Shown piece by piece: positions 22,630 through 31,463 of a stretch of 64,000 bases of DNA; positions within the stretch are counted from its first letter, which is position 1, and the number at the start of each line of letters is the position of its first letter. The position numbers and the translations under genes were made by a program. Source of the stretch: CAJCJE01 sp036494465 (lineage in GTDB: Bacteria > Actinomycetota > Actinomycetes > Mycobacteriales > Pseudonocardiaceae). The stretch spans positions 52,286 through 116,285 of the forward strand of contig DASXOJ010000086.1 of the NCBI GenBank assembly GCA_036494465.1. Direction: 5' to 3'. Under the pieces are notes generated by a model. That model had not been told where the DNA came from and made no database searches. It was given only the letters and a program-made list of their open reading frames with translations.

Positions 22630-25600
22630 TCAGCCGACCGTGTAGCTATACGGAATCGCGGTCAACTCGTCGCCGGAGTCGTTCGACACCGACGTCGTGT
22701 CGACGTACAACACGCCAGTGACCAGGGTGCCCTTGGGCGCGCCCGGCGTGAACGTCACTGTGATCGTGCCGTTCGCACCCGCGTCGACGGTCACCGGCGT
22801 GAACGACGGCGCGGTGGCCTTCACCGTGGCCAGCCACTGGTCCCCGGTGGAGGAGGTGACCGCCGCGTCGAAGCCCTTGGTGTGCGCGACCAGCGCCAGG
22901 TTCGCCGTGCCCGCGACCGGGTTGGCGTCGAACGGGCCGACGTCGTCCGCTTCCAGCAGCCACTTGCCCTGGCTGACCGGCGGCGCGGACACCTGGGCGA
23001 CCGCGATGTTGCCGGGACCAGGAGCACCGAGCACCTCGGGCTCACCCGCGTTGGCGGCGAGGTCCGCCGAGACCGGGATCGACCCGGACGTGACGCCGAT
23101 CAGCGAGTCCGTTTCGGTCGGCACCACGAACGGCACCTGCGCGTCTGGCGCGAGCGCCACGGTGGCCGCCGAGTTGCCCGGGGTCAGCTGCACGTTGGAC
23201 ACACCGTTCGTCCTCGGGTCGACGAAGAACGAGCCCGAAGTCGCGCCGGTGTTGTGCACCGTGATCGTGGCCGTGGTCGGCTTGCCCGCCGCCAGCGTGG
23301 TCGCCGAACTGTTCGGCACGTTCGCCGAGCTCACGTTGACCTTGTTGAACGTGATCGTGCCGGAGTAGTGCTCCTGGGTCGCATTGCCACTGACCGGATT
23401 CGCGAACGCCACGATCAGCGACCACCGCCCGGACTCCGGTGCGCGCACGTAGCCCTGCAACGACTTGCTGTACGCGGTCGGCAGGTTGTTCGAGTCGACC
23501 GACTGGACGTTGCTGGCCTGACTGAGGATCTCGCCCTCCGGACTGACCAGGTAGCCGACCACGTTCTGGTTGATGTCGCCCGCGAGGCTGACGCTGACGT
23601 CCAGGTCCTTCTGGCCACCGGGCACGTCGAACCAGTAGGTGTTCTGCTGCGCCGGTGCGCCCGCCCGGCCGTTGCCGCCGGTCAGGATGCCGCTGAACGT
23701 GCCGCCCTTACTGCCGCTGGTCGGCACCAGGCTGCGCAGGGTCAGCGGGACGGCGAACCGGGTGTTCGCGGAGCTGTCCACCTCGACCGCGGCGGATACG
23801 TCGCCGGGCTTGGCGGGCGTGCTCGCGTCGACCTTCAGGGTGCCGGACTGGCCGGGCGCGAGCTTCAGGCTGCTCGGGGTGACCGAGCCGAAGTTCGCAT
23901 AGGCGCTGGATGTGAACTGGTAGTTCACAGGTCCGTTGAACCCGCTGAGCGTGTGGGCGCCGTAGATCAGCGCGGTCCAGGTGCCCACCATCGGACTGTG
24001 CACATCGACGTGGCCGAAGTTGGTGACGGTGCCCTGCGGGAAGGTGTAACCGGCGAAGCCGCCCTTCGGGTCGAGCAGCACCATCGTGAACGGCCCGGTG
24101 TTCGGCTCCGCGTGCCAGGCGATCGACGCGTCCAGGTGGTCGGTGCCCGCCGACACTGTGAACGTGTGGGTTACATAGTTGTCCACGGCGCCGCTGGTGC
24201 CAATGAACGTCGGCCCGCTCGCGGTGGTGTTCAACACCACGCTGCCGGTCTGATCAGCGACCACAGTGGACAGTGACCGTGCGTGCGTGGTCAGCGTTTG
24301 CGCGGTGGTGCCGACGTTGGTCACATTCTCGGTGAAGCTCTGGGCACTACCGGGTGCGCCGGTCGCGGCCAACTGTGAACTGCCGAACAACAGGCCGTTG
24401 CCGACCGTGGTGCCGGTGCCGTTCGCATCCTTGATCGACTGGGCCGTCTGCACCGCAGCGAGCGCGTTGAGCAGGCCGTTGCCCTGCCGGTCGGCCGGGT
24501 CGTACTCGTCGGTCGCGGTACTGGTGAGGATCTGCTTGACCACCGAGGGCGTCGGTTTGGCACCACCGTGCGTCTTGCCGTACGCCTCGATCACCAGCGC
24601 GGCAGCGCCGGACACCAGCGGCGCTGCCTCGCTGGTGCCGCCGAAAGCCTGGATGTTCGATGGCTGGCCCGCATAGTTCGCGCAGCCGAGATAGTTCTTG
24701 GTATCGCTGGAACACAACGCCCAGCCCTCGTCGCCGGGCGCGACCAGGTCGTAGACGCGCCCGTGCTCGTTGATGCCGCTGGAGCTGATCGCGGAGACGT
24801 TGTCGCTCTCCCACGCCCCGCTGAAGCCGGGCAGGTCGTTACGGGTCTGCGCCATGATCCGATACGTGGTGGACGCGCCCGCGGTGATGATGTTCGGGTC
24901 GCTGCCCGGGTTGTCGTTGGTGTTGCCGTAGCCCGCGTCGCCGGAGGAGTTCACCACGGTCACGCCCGCCGCCACCGCCGCGTCGTTGGCCAGGCTGAAC
25001 GGGTCGGTGTTGGTGTCCGGGTACGGGTTCGCGCCGAGCGACTCGTTGATCACGTCGACGTGGTCGACGTTGACGGCGTAGTCGATCGCCTGCACGACGG
25101 CCGAGGTCGAGCCGAAACCGTTGGAAGCGATGACTTTCAGGCCGACCAGCGACGCGCCGGGCGCCATGCCCTTGATCTGGATGTTGCAGCCCTTGGGCAG
25201 TGCGTTCGCCGCATTGACGAAATCGGCCAGGTCGTAGGTCTGCTTGCCTTGCGCGGCAATGGAACTCGCGTCGCCGAACGCCTCACGGCCGTCGCCCGGT
25301 GCGTTGGTGCCCTCGCCGGAGAAGTCCTTGTAGTCGCTGAAGACCTTGCTGCCGTCCGGTCGGACGAAATCCGGATTGTTGATATCGATGTTGTCGGCGA
25401 GGAAGGCGACCTTCACGTCCGCGCCGGTCGCGGTGCTCTGCGCCTGCGGTGTGGCCGGGTCGCTGAACGCGGCGTTGGTTGCCTGGAGCGCTTCGGGTTC
25501 GAGCAGCGGCTTGGCCGGGTCGGCCGGGCAGGCGCCTGCTGGTGCCTTGGCGGGCGCGGCAGGGGCGGCCTGCGGGGCTGTTCCCATTGGTGCCTCGCGG

Positions 25601-26007
25601 ACCGGCAGGTCCGGCACGACGGCGGCGACCTGCGGATCCGTGGCCAGGTGCGCGCTTTCCGCCCTGGTCATGGTCGCGGCGAAGCCGTTGATCACGCTGA
25701 ACTGGGTGATGTTCTTGGCGCCGGTGGCCTTGGCCTCGGTCACCAGCGCGCCCTGGTCGGTGCGGGTCGCGTTGGTGCGGGCCGTGTCATTGAGCCGGTT
25801 GGCGGGTGTGCTGGGGTGTTGGTCGCGCAGCACGACGATGACCGGCTGCGTTGGTCCCTGGGACAACTGGGCGATCAGTTCCGGTGACAGCGGCTGCGCG
25901 CTGGGCACCGCGCTCGCCTGGGACACCCAGGTGGTGACCGCGATGGCGGTACCGAGGGCGACCGCGGCGGCGGCGATGGTCCGCATCCGCACTGTTCTGA
26001 AATTCAT
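22630..26007 (-). CDS. Secreted S8/S53-type serine peptidase (subtilisin-like fold, sedolisin-like catalytic motifs)
   Basis: Predicted 1125 residues. Signal peptide about 1-33 (cleavage near ASA). An I9-like inhibitory propeptide spans about 55-135 (PVIVVLRDQHP through VAAVVPD). The catalytic domain is about 195-525: Asp in VAFLADNIDINNPDF (Asp205); GREAFGDASSIAAQG (Glu242, Asp246) where subtilisins have HGTHVAG; NSSGDAGYGN (Asp357) where subtilisins have the oxyanion Asn; and AFGGTSEAAPLVSGA (Ser459). The C-terminal ~600 residues are beta-sandwich-like repeats. Glu-x3-Asp plus S-G-D is the sedolisin (S53) pattern. AGAGG is positioned upstream of the ATG. It is probably a secreted extracellular peptidase. 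Confidence 0.85.
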   Translation of the reverse strand: MNFRTVRMRTIAAAAVALGTAIAVTTWVSQASAVPSAQPLSPELIAQLSQGPTQPVIVVLRDQHPSTPANRLNDTARTNATRTDQGALVTEAKATGAKNITQFSVINGFAATMTRAESAHLATDPQVAAVVPDLPVREAPMGTAPQAAPAAPAKAPAGACPADPAKPLLEPEALQATNAAFSDPATPQAQSTATGADVKVAFLADNIDINNPDFVRPDGSKVFSDYKDFSGEGTNAPGDGREAFGDASSIAAQGKQTYDLADFVNAANALPKGCNIQIKGMAPGASLVGLKVIASNGFGSTSAVVQAIDYAVNVDHVDVINESLGANPYPDTNTDPFSLANDAAVAAGVTVVNSSGDAGYGNTNDNPGSDPNIITAGASTTYRIMAQTRNDLPGFSGAWESDNVSAISSSGINEHGRVYDLVAPGDEGWALCSSDTKNYLGCANYAGQPSNIQAFGGTSEAAPLVSGAAALVIEAYGKTHGGAKPTPSVVKQILTSTATDEYDPADRQGNGLLNALAAVQTAQSIKDANGTGTTVGNGLLFGSSQLAATGAPGSAQSFTENVTNVGTTAQTLTTHARSLSTVVADQTGSVVLNTTASGPTFIGTSGAVDNYVTHTFTVSAGTDHLDASIAWHAEPNTGPFTMVLLDPKGGFAGYTFPQGTVTNFGHVDVHSPMVGTWTALIYGAHTLSGFNGPVNYQFTSSAYANFGSVTPSSLKLAPGQSGTLKVDASTPAKPGDVSAAVEVDSSANTRFAVPLTLRSLVPTSGSKGGTFSGILTGGNGRAGAPAQQNTYWFDVPGGQKDLDVSVSLAGDINQNVVGYLVSPEGEILSQASNVQSVDSNNLPTAYSKSLQGYVRAPESGRWSLIVAFANPVSGNATQEHYSGTITFNKVNVSSANVPNSSATTLAAGKPTTATITVHNTGATSGSFFVDPRTNGVSNVQLTPGNSAATVALAPDAQVPFVVPTETDSLIGVTSGSIPVSADLAANAGEPEVLGAPGPGNIAVAQVSAPPVSQGKWLLEADDVGPFDANPVAGTANLALVAHTKGFDAAVTSSTGDQWLATVKATAPSFTPVTVDAGANGTITVTFTPGAPKGTLVTGVLYVDTTSVSNDSGDELTAIPYSYTVG

Positions 26008-26142
26008 TCGTACCTCTGTCTAGCAGGGATGATGCCCCCCACTAGGACATCGGGCACACCTTCAGTCACATGCGTCCCTGTGGTCAACCACCGATAGCCT
26101 GATTCCCCGGGTGAAAAAAGCGGGCGGTCCACTACAACGAGG

Positions 26143-26174
26143 GAACGGGCCCGCTTCGCTCAGCGGGCCCGTTC
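26143..26174 (-). terminator. Hairpin after the DUF5666-like gene
   Basis: Perfect 12-bp stem GAACGGGCCCGC/GCGGGCCCGTTC with an 8-nt loop, 42 bp past the stop of the minus-strand gene at 26217. It separates that gene from the peptidase promoter region. Confidence 0.85.
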
Positions 26175-26216
26175 GGGTCGAACTAGGATGGCGCGGATCG
26201 GTCTACAGGGGACGGT

Positions 26217-26861
26217 TCATTCGTAGCCGAGGACAGTGAAGTCCGGGCTCAGGAACACGTGGTGCGGCCAGTTGACGCTGATGTTGTGCACCTCATAGTC
26301 GCCGTCGCTCAACTGCACCACCCGATCGACGATGCCGCCGGGCACCACGGCCTGCGCGGCGGCGGTCGCCTTGTCCGCGACGGTTCCGCTGACGATCGTG
26401 CCGTCTCCCTCGGTGTAGTCCGGCGGGATCTGCCCGACCGACTTCGTCGGCGAGGACACGCCTTGCTGGAACGGGATCACCCCGGCCCTCGCGGCTTCCT
26501 TGACGCCGCCGTCACCGCCGGGCTGCACCACGATCTCGGTTGCCGTGACCGTCGAGTTGTCGACGAGTCCGAGTATCAGCACGCTCTCGCCGGTCCGCAC
26601 CGCGTACACCGTGGCTGGCAGGCTGCCCACCTTGTACTTCGTCGCGGAATCCTCGTCCGCGGTGACCTCGACGCCGGTCGCCGTGGTGAGGGTGATGCTC
26701 GACGTGGACACCGTTTCGACGATGCCGGTCGCGCCACCGTCGGCCGGCCCGGACCGGGCACCACCGCCGGGCGGGGTCGCCGCGAGGGCGGTACCGGTGC
26801 CGAGCAGTCCCGTCATTGCCAGGGTCAGCCCGACGGACACGAGCCACGTGCGCTTTTTCAT
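26217..26861 (-). CDS. Secreted protein with DUF5666-like domain, function unknown
   Basis: Predicted 214 residues from the ATG at 26861. Signal peptide: MKKRTW, hydrophobic core, probable cleavage near ALA-ATPP. Residues about 40-105 (TGIVETVSTSSITLTTATG, then an acidic strand and YKVG) resemble the DUF5666 beta domain found in many secreted bacterial proteins. The C-terminal 60 residues (from SGTVADKATAAAQAV, then IVDRVVQLSDGDYEVHNISV) resemble a single PepSY-like unit. PepSY domains can inhibit peptidases, so regulation of the neighbouring secreted peptidase is possible but speculative. It has its own terminator. Confidence 0.65.
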   Translation of the reverse strand: MKKRTWLVSVGLTLAMTGLLGTGTALAATPPGGGARSGPADGGATGIVETVSTSSITLTTATGVEVTADEDSATKYKVGSLPATVYAVRTGESVLILGLVDNSTVTATEIVVQPGGDGGVKEAARAGVIPFQQGVSSPTKSVGQIPPDYTEGDGTIVSGTVADKATAAAQAVVPGGIVDRVVQLSDGDYEVHNISVNWPHHVFLSPDFTVLGYE

Positions 26862-26956
26862 GTCGGCATTCCTGTTCTCGAAGTGGTTGCCTACCACCAC
26901 GAGGATGCGTACCGTTCATGTGCTGATCTTGTGGACGAGCTGTATGACAGCTGTGC

Positions 26957-27943
26957 TCAGCCGGATTCGGCCCAGGAGCGGACCATCACGTTGGCGATCG
27001 ACGGGCTGCCGGGCAGCTTGAAGCTGTCGTCCTCGCCCGCCAGGATCGCGCGGACCTGTTGCTTGGAAATCCAGTGCGCCTCGGCGATCTCGCCGTCCGC
27101 GGGCCGCAGTGGCGCGTCGTGGTCGGCGACGGCGGTGAAGCCGATCATCAGCGAGCGCGGGAACGGCCACGGCTGGTTGCCAAGGTAGCGGACGTCGCGC
27201 ACGGCGACGCCGACCTCCTCGGCGATCTCGCGCATCACACAGTCCTCAAGGGACTCACCGGCCTCGACGAAACCGGCGAGCACCGAGAGCCGGCCCGGCG
27301 GCCACTGCGATCCCCTGGCCAGCAACACGTTCTCGCCGTTGACGCCGCGATCGTCGTGCACAAGGCAGATCACCGCCGGGTCGGTGCGCGGGTATTCCTC
27401 GCGGCCGCAGTTCGGGCACTGGGTCGCCCAACCGGCCTTGATCCTGTTGACCTCGGCGCCACACTTGGCACAGAACTTACCGACCCGGTACCAGTTCAAC
27501 ACCGCCTGCGCGGTGGTGAACAAGCCCGCGTCGCGCGCGCTGAGCAGTGGAGCGGCCAGCCGGAGGTCGAGTTTCTGGTCACCATCGACGAGTTCCGGTG
27601 GCTCCCAGCGGAACGTGCGCGCGGCCGGTTCATCGTCCGGAGAGGACACTCGCATGCCCCAGTAGCCGATGCCGTCCTGCTCGCCGAGCAGCACCACGTC
27701 GACCGGTGGAGTGTCCGCTATGGACAAAGCAGGCGCGAACACCAGCTCGGTCGCCTTGCCGCGCACGGTGACCCGGCCCGCGTCGTCGAGCAGGAGCACC
27801 CGCCCCGACGGCCAGAGTTCCGCCTGTTTCACGGTGTCGTTGACCAGCATCTCCTGACGATCCACAGTGGACCGCGACAGCAGCGGCAGGTCGGTCAGCG
27901 TGAACGGAGCGGTGGACGTCGAGGAGGGTGCCTCTGTGCTCAC
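26957..27943 (-). CDS. nudC: NAD(+) diphosphatase / NAD-cap hydrolase NudC
   Basis: Predicted 328 residues. A four-Cys zinc ribbon (FCAKCGAEV and QCPNCGREEYPR) is followed by the Nudix box GFVEAGESLEDCVMREIAEE and the NudC SQPWPFP-type element here as NQPWPFPRSLM. It hydrolyses NADH to NMNH and AMP and removes 5' NAD caps from RNA in E. coli. The GTG start overlaps the stop of the upstream M16 peptidase gene (GTGA), so the three genes form one operon. It corresponds to Rv3199c. Confidence 0.95.
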   Translation of the reverse strand: MSTEAPSSTSTAPFTLTDLPLLSRSTVDRQEMLVNDTVKQAELWPSGRVLLLDDAGRVTVRGKATELVFAPALSIADTPPVDVVLLGEQDGIGYWGMRVSSPDDEPAARTFRWEPPELVDGDQKLDLRLAAPLLSARDAGLFTTAQAVLNWYRVGKFCAKCGAEVNRIKAGWATQCPNCGREEYPRTDPAVICLVHDDRGVNGENVLLARGSQWPPGRLSVLAGFVEAGESLEDCVMREIAEEVGVAVRDVRYLGNQPWPFPRSLMIGFTAVADHDAPLRPADGEIAEAHWISKQQVRAILAGEDDSFKLPGSPSIANVMVRSWAESG

Positions 27944-29310
27944 GGAAGTTCTACTCCACCCATCGCGGCGAGTCGTTTGCCCAGCAGGTCGGCGTCGCCG
28001 ACGATGACGCCGGTGAACGCGGTCGGCGTGAAGAACTCCTGTGCCGCCTCGGCGACCTGCTCGACGGTGACTGCGGCAAGGCGCGCCGGGTGGCCACGGA
28101 ACCAGTCCGCGTCCAGGCCGACGCCGACCAGCGCGGACATCTGCGACGCGAACCCGCCCTGGGACGCGGTCGAGGTCTGCAGCGTGCCGATGGCGTACTG
28201 GCGAACCGAGTCGACCTCTTCCTTGGTCGGCGGCTGCGCGATCAGGCGGGACAGCTCGTAGCGCAGTTCGAGCAGCGCGCCCGCGGTCACCTCGCTGGCC
28301 GTATCGGTGTCGACCAGCAGGGTTGCGCCGCTGCCGGTGAACTCCAGGGACGAGCGCGCGTGGTAGGTGTAACCCTTGTCTTCCCGGATGTTCTCCACCA
28401 GGCGCGAGGAGAAGTACCCGCCGAAGGCCAGGTTCGCCAGTTGCAGCGCGGGGTAGCGCGGGTCGGTGCGGGACACGGCCTGCGCGGAGAACCGGAACTG
28501 CGACTGCACCGCGCCCGCCCTGTGCACCAGCAGCAGGTCGTTGCCGGTGACCATGGGCAGCGGCGCCATCTCGACCGCGCGGGTCTCGCTGGCCCAGCCA
28601 CCGAGACCGCGCTGCACCTCGGCGATGGCCGTGTCCGGGTCGATGTCGCCGACCAGGATCAGCGCGGCACCGCGCGGCACCACGAAACCCTTGTGCAGTT
28701 CGCGCACCGCCTCGGCCTCGACCGCGGCGACGTCGGTGGCTTCCGGCATCTCGTTGACGAACGGGTGGTCGCCGTAACGCCTGCGCTGCAACGCCTTGCG
28801 GGCGATGGTGCCCGGTTGCGCCATGGCGACGGTGATCCGTTCGACCAGCCGGTCACGCTCACGCACGACCTCGTCCGAATCGTAGGCTGGCGCGGTGAGC
28901 AGGTCGGCGACGATGTTCAGCAGGCTCGGCAGGCCGCTGGCCAGCGAGCTGCCGGAGATGATCAGGCGCTCCGGGTCGACCGTGGCATGCAGGTCGGCAC
29001 CGAGCAGCGCCAGATCGGTGTCCAACTGGACCCGGTCGCGGCTCTGCGTGCCGGTCAGCAGCGCGTTGGAGAGCAGCTCCGCGGTCGCCGGGCGGGCCGG
29101 TTCGCTGCCACCGAAGGGGATCCGCAGCCGCAACTCGACCATGGGCACCGACGGCCTGCGCACCGCGAGCACGCGCAACCCGTTGTCCAGCAGGACATCC
29201 GCGACCGCAGGGTAGTCGGCGACGGACTGCTCGGTGAGGCCGGGCAGCGGGCGCGGGCCCTGCGCGGTGCGGCCGATCTCCTCGGCGCTGCGATGGGTAG
29301 TGGTGGTCAC
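27940..29310 (-). CDS. M16 family peptidase, probable non-catalytic partner subunit
   Basis: Predicted 456 residues from the GTG at 29310. It has the M16 fold but ATAELLSNALLTGT stands where the zinc motif HxxEH would be, so it lacks zinc ligands. The C-terminal domain keeps FSSRLVENIREDKGYTYHARS, the R/Y pair contributed in trans to the active site of M16B heterodimers. It overlaps the catalytic M16 gene by 4 nt upstream (GTGA) and nudC by 4 nt downstream. The longer frame extending to 30159 is read-through across the upstream gene and is not a real fusion. Confidence 0.88.
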   Translation of the reverse strand: MTTTTHRSAEEIGRTAQGPRPLPGLTEQSVADYPAVADVLLDNGLRVLAVRRPSVPMVELRLRIPFGGSEPARPATAELLSNALLTGTQSRDRVQLDTDLALLGADLHATVDPERLIISGSSLASGLPSLLNIVADLLTAPAYDSDEVVRERDRLVERITVAMAQPGTIARKALQRRRYGDHPFVNEMPEATDVAAVEAEAVRELHKGFVVPRGAALILVGDIDPDTAIAEVQRGLGGWASETRAVEMAPLPMVTGNDLLLVHRAGAVQSQFRFSAQAVSRTDPRYPALQLANLAFGGYFSSRLVENIREDKGYTYHARSSLEFTGSGATLLVDTDTASEVTAGALLELRYELSRLIAQPPTKEEVDSVRQYAIGTLQTSTASQGGFASQMSALVGVGLDADWFRGHPARLAAVTVEQVAEAAQEFFTPTAFTGVIVGDADLLGKRLAAMGGVELP

Positions 29311-30590
29311 TCGGCACCTCCGGCCGGCTTGATCAGCAGTACGGCACGGGAGTCGGGGCGCAGCGCCTTGGCCGCGGTCGCCACGTCCTCGGCGGTCACC
29401 GCGGCGATCCGGGCGGGCAGCTCGCCAATGAGCTCTGCCCTGCCGTGCAGGAGTTCGGCCCCGCCCAGCGCGAGCGTGCGGGACACGATGCGGTCGTGGT
29501 CGGCGTAGAGCTCGGCGGTCCAGCGCGCGGTCACCCTGGCCAGTTCCGTCGGCTCTGGGCCGGTGCCCGCGAGCTTGTCCAGCTCCTGGTCGAGAGTGGA
29601 GAGCACGGCGTCCGGGGCGATCTCGCCGGGGTAGAACGCGGTGACCGTGAACGTGTCCGGGTCGCGCGCCTCGAACGGTGAGAACAGGCCGCAGTTCGTG
29701 CCCACATCGGTGACCAGCGCGTCGTTCTGCACCATCCGCTGCTGCAACCGGGACGCATCGCCCTCGGACAGGACCGCGGAGAGCACCACGTTGGCGAGGT
29801 AGGCGTCCAGCTCGGTCTGCGGGTTCGGCAGCCGGTAACCGACCGCGAGCGCGGGCACCGGAGCCAGCCGGTCCTCGATCTCGTGGCGCAGTTCGCCCGA
29901 GGGCGGCGGCTCCGCGAAGGAGGGCCGGGTCGGCGCCGGACGGCTCGGCACGTCGCCGAAGTGCTTGGCCACCAGGTCCTTCGCCGCGGTCACCTCGAAG
30001 TCGCCGGTGACGGTCAGGATGGCGTTGGCCGGCGAGTAGTAGGTGTCGAAGAACGAGGCGCAGTCGTCCAGGTTCGCCGATTCCAGCTCGGTGAAGTCGC
30101 CGTAACCGTTGTGCGCGTTCGGGAACGTCTGGTACAGCACCGCGGGGAGGGGGATCCACGGGAACCCGCCATACGGCCGGTTCAGCACGTTGAGCCGGAT
30201 CTCCTCCTTCACCACGTCGATCTGGTTGCTCAGGTTCTCCTGGGTGATCCGGGGCGCCCGCATCCGGTCGGCCTCCAGGAACAGCGCGCGTTCCAGGCCC
30301 GCAGACGGCAACACCTCGTAGTAGTCGGTGTAGTCCGGGGTGGTGGACCCGTTGAACGTGCCGCCCGAGGACTGCACATGCCGGAAGTGCGCGAGCTTCT
30401 CCAGGCTCTCGCTGCCCTGGAACATCAGGTGCTCGAACAGGTGCGCGAAACCGGTGCGCCCTTCCGGTTCGGACCGGAAGCCAACGTCGTAGTGGACACT
30501 CACGCCGACGACCGGAATGGTCCGGTCCGGGGCGAACACCACGCGCAAGCCGTTGTCAAGGGTGAACCTGTGCAGGTCGGGTGGGGCCAT
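29307..30590 (-). CDS. M16 family zinc metallopeptidase, catalytic subunit
   Basis: Predicted 427 residues. GFAHLFEHLMFQGS gives the inverted zinc motif H-x-x-E-H near residue 50. A downstream Glu in NQIDVVKEEIRLNV completes the site. No signal peptide; the start IHRFTLDNGLRVVF-type strand (here LHRFTLDNGLRVVF) is standard for M16. With the downstream non-catalytic subunit it should form a heterodimeric cytoplasmic peptidase resembling other M16B pairs that degrade peptides. It is the first gene of the M16-M16-nudC operon. Confidence 0.92.
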   Translation of the reverse strand: MAPPDLHRFTLDNGLRVVFAPDRTIPVVGVSVHYDVGFRSEPEGRTGFAHLFEHLMFQGSESLEKLAHFRHVQSSGGTFNGSTTPDYTDYYEVLPSAGLERALFLEADRMRAPRITQENLSNQIDVVKEEIRLNVLNRPYGGFPWIPLPAVLYQTFPNAHNGYGDFTELESANLDDCASFFDTYYSPANAILTVTGDFEVTAAKDLVAKHFGDVPSRPAPTRPSFAEPPPSGELRHEIEDRLAPVPALAVGYRLPNPQTELDAYLANVVLSAVLSEGDASRLQQRMVQNDALVTDVGTNCGLFSPFEARDPDTFTVTAFYPGEIAPDAVLSTLDQELDKLAGTGPEPTELARVTARWTAELYADHDRIVSRTLALGGAELLHGRAELIGELPARIAAVTAEDVATAAKALRPDSRAVLLIKPAGGAE

Positions 30591-30649
30591 ACCCGGCAGC
30601 CTACGTGGTCCGGGAGATCACGTGCCGGAGGATCCGACCACTGTTCGAC

Positions 30650-31261
30650 TCAGGATTTCTCGGCGTTCTCGGGGTCAGCCTCGATGTTCAGCGGTTCCCG
30701 GATGGCCGAGTCCTCGAACCAGTTCGTGCCCGTGTCCTCGCCGTTCGCCACGGGCGAACTCAGCTCGGGTTCGATCAGCGGTTCGATCTTGGCGACGGGG
30801 CGGGCCGCGTCGGTGCTGGGCACCACGCGGTGGCGATACAGCAGGTAACCGAACCCGCCACCCGCCACGGCGGCGACCACCAGCAACAGGAACGCCACCC
30901 GGTGCGAGAGACCGCTCGCCGTGCCCGGCGCCGCCGACGCCGGGTTGACCACCGTGTTCGCCGTCGCATCCGAGGGGACCAGCACGGTGAGCTTGGTGCC
31001 GACCGAGTTGCCACACCCGTTGAGCAGCAGGTTCACCGGCTTGCCGGCGACCTGCGCGGTCAGCGCGTCGTTCGGGGTCGCCGCGGCGCACGCCACGGTC
31101 TTGGTCACCGTGGCCTGGGCGGACGTACCTGTGTCGGCCGATGGCCGCATCCCGGTGAAGCCGGAGAGCAGCCACAACGCGAACACGGCGACGGCGATCA
31201 CCACGAGGCCGCCTGCCGCGTACGGCAGGGCCCGTCGGAGCGGTGGTTTGGCAACCGTCAC
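30650..31261 (-). CDS. Membrane protein of unknown function, two TM segments
   Basis: About 203 residues from the GTG at 31261. TM1 near residues 10-33 (ALPYAAGGLVVIAVAVFALW), an exported domain of about 80 residues with two Cys (VACAAATPN and LLNGCGNS) that could form a disulfide, TM2 near residues 130-150 (VAFLLLVVAAVAGGGFGYLL), and an acidic cytoplasmic tail. I do not recognise a family. It is divergent from the two-component system, which may regulate it. Confidence 0.65.
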   Translation of the reverse strand: MTVAKPPLRRALPYAAGGLVVIAVAVFALWLLSGFTGMRPSADTGTSAQATVTKTVACAAATPNDALTAQVAGKPVNLLLNGCGNSVGTKLTVLVPSDATANTVVNPASAAPGTASGLSHRVAFLLLVVAAVAGGGFGYLLYRHRVVPSTDAARPVAKIEPLIEPELSSPVANGEDTGTNWFEDSAIREPLNIEADPENAEKS

Positions 31262-31463
31262 CCGACGAGGATGGCACGCGAACGTCGGGGACACCCGGTC
31301 GCGGTGGCCCGGATACGCGCTAATCACCCCGCTGCGGGAGCCCGAACACCCCCGAACAGACCAACCCGAGACCCTCCTCACACCATCCCCACGAACCTGA
31401 ACGCTCCCTGAAGCCGGGTGGTTCACACCGGGCATCCGGGCGAAAGAGCACGACAATGCACGG

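Noticed and set aside
22399..24276. A 625-codon plus-strand frame opposite the peptidase gene
   Set aside because: Arg/Val-rich shadow; no domain, no ribosome site, overlaps two terminators.
27940..30159. A single 739-residue protein covering both M16 regions
   Set aside because: The upstream third is an out-of-frame read of the catalytic M16 gene. The proper start is the GTG at 29310 overlapping that gene's stop.
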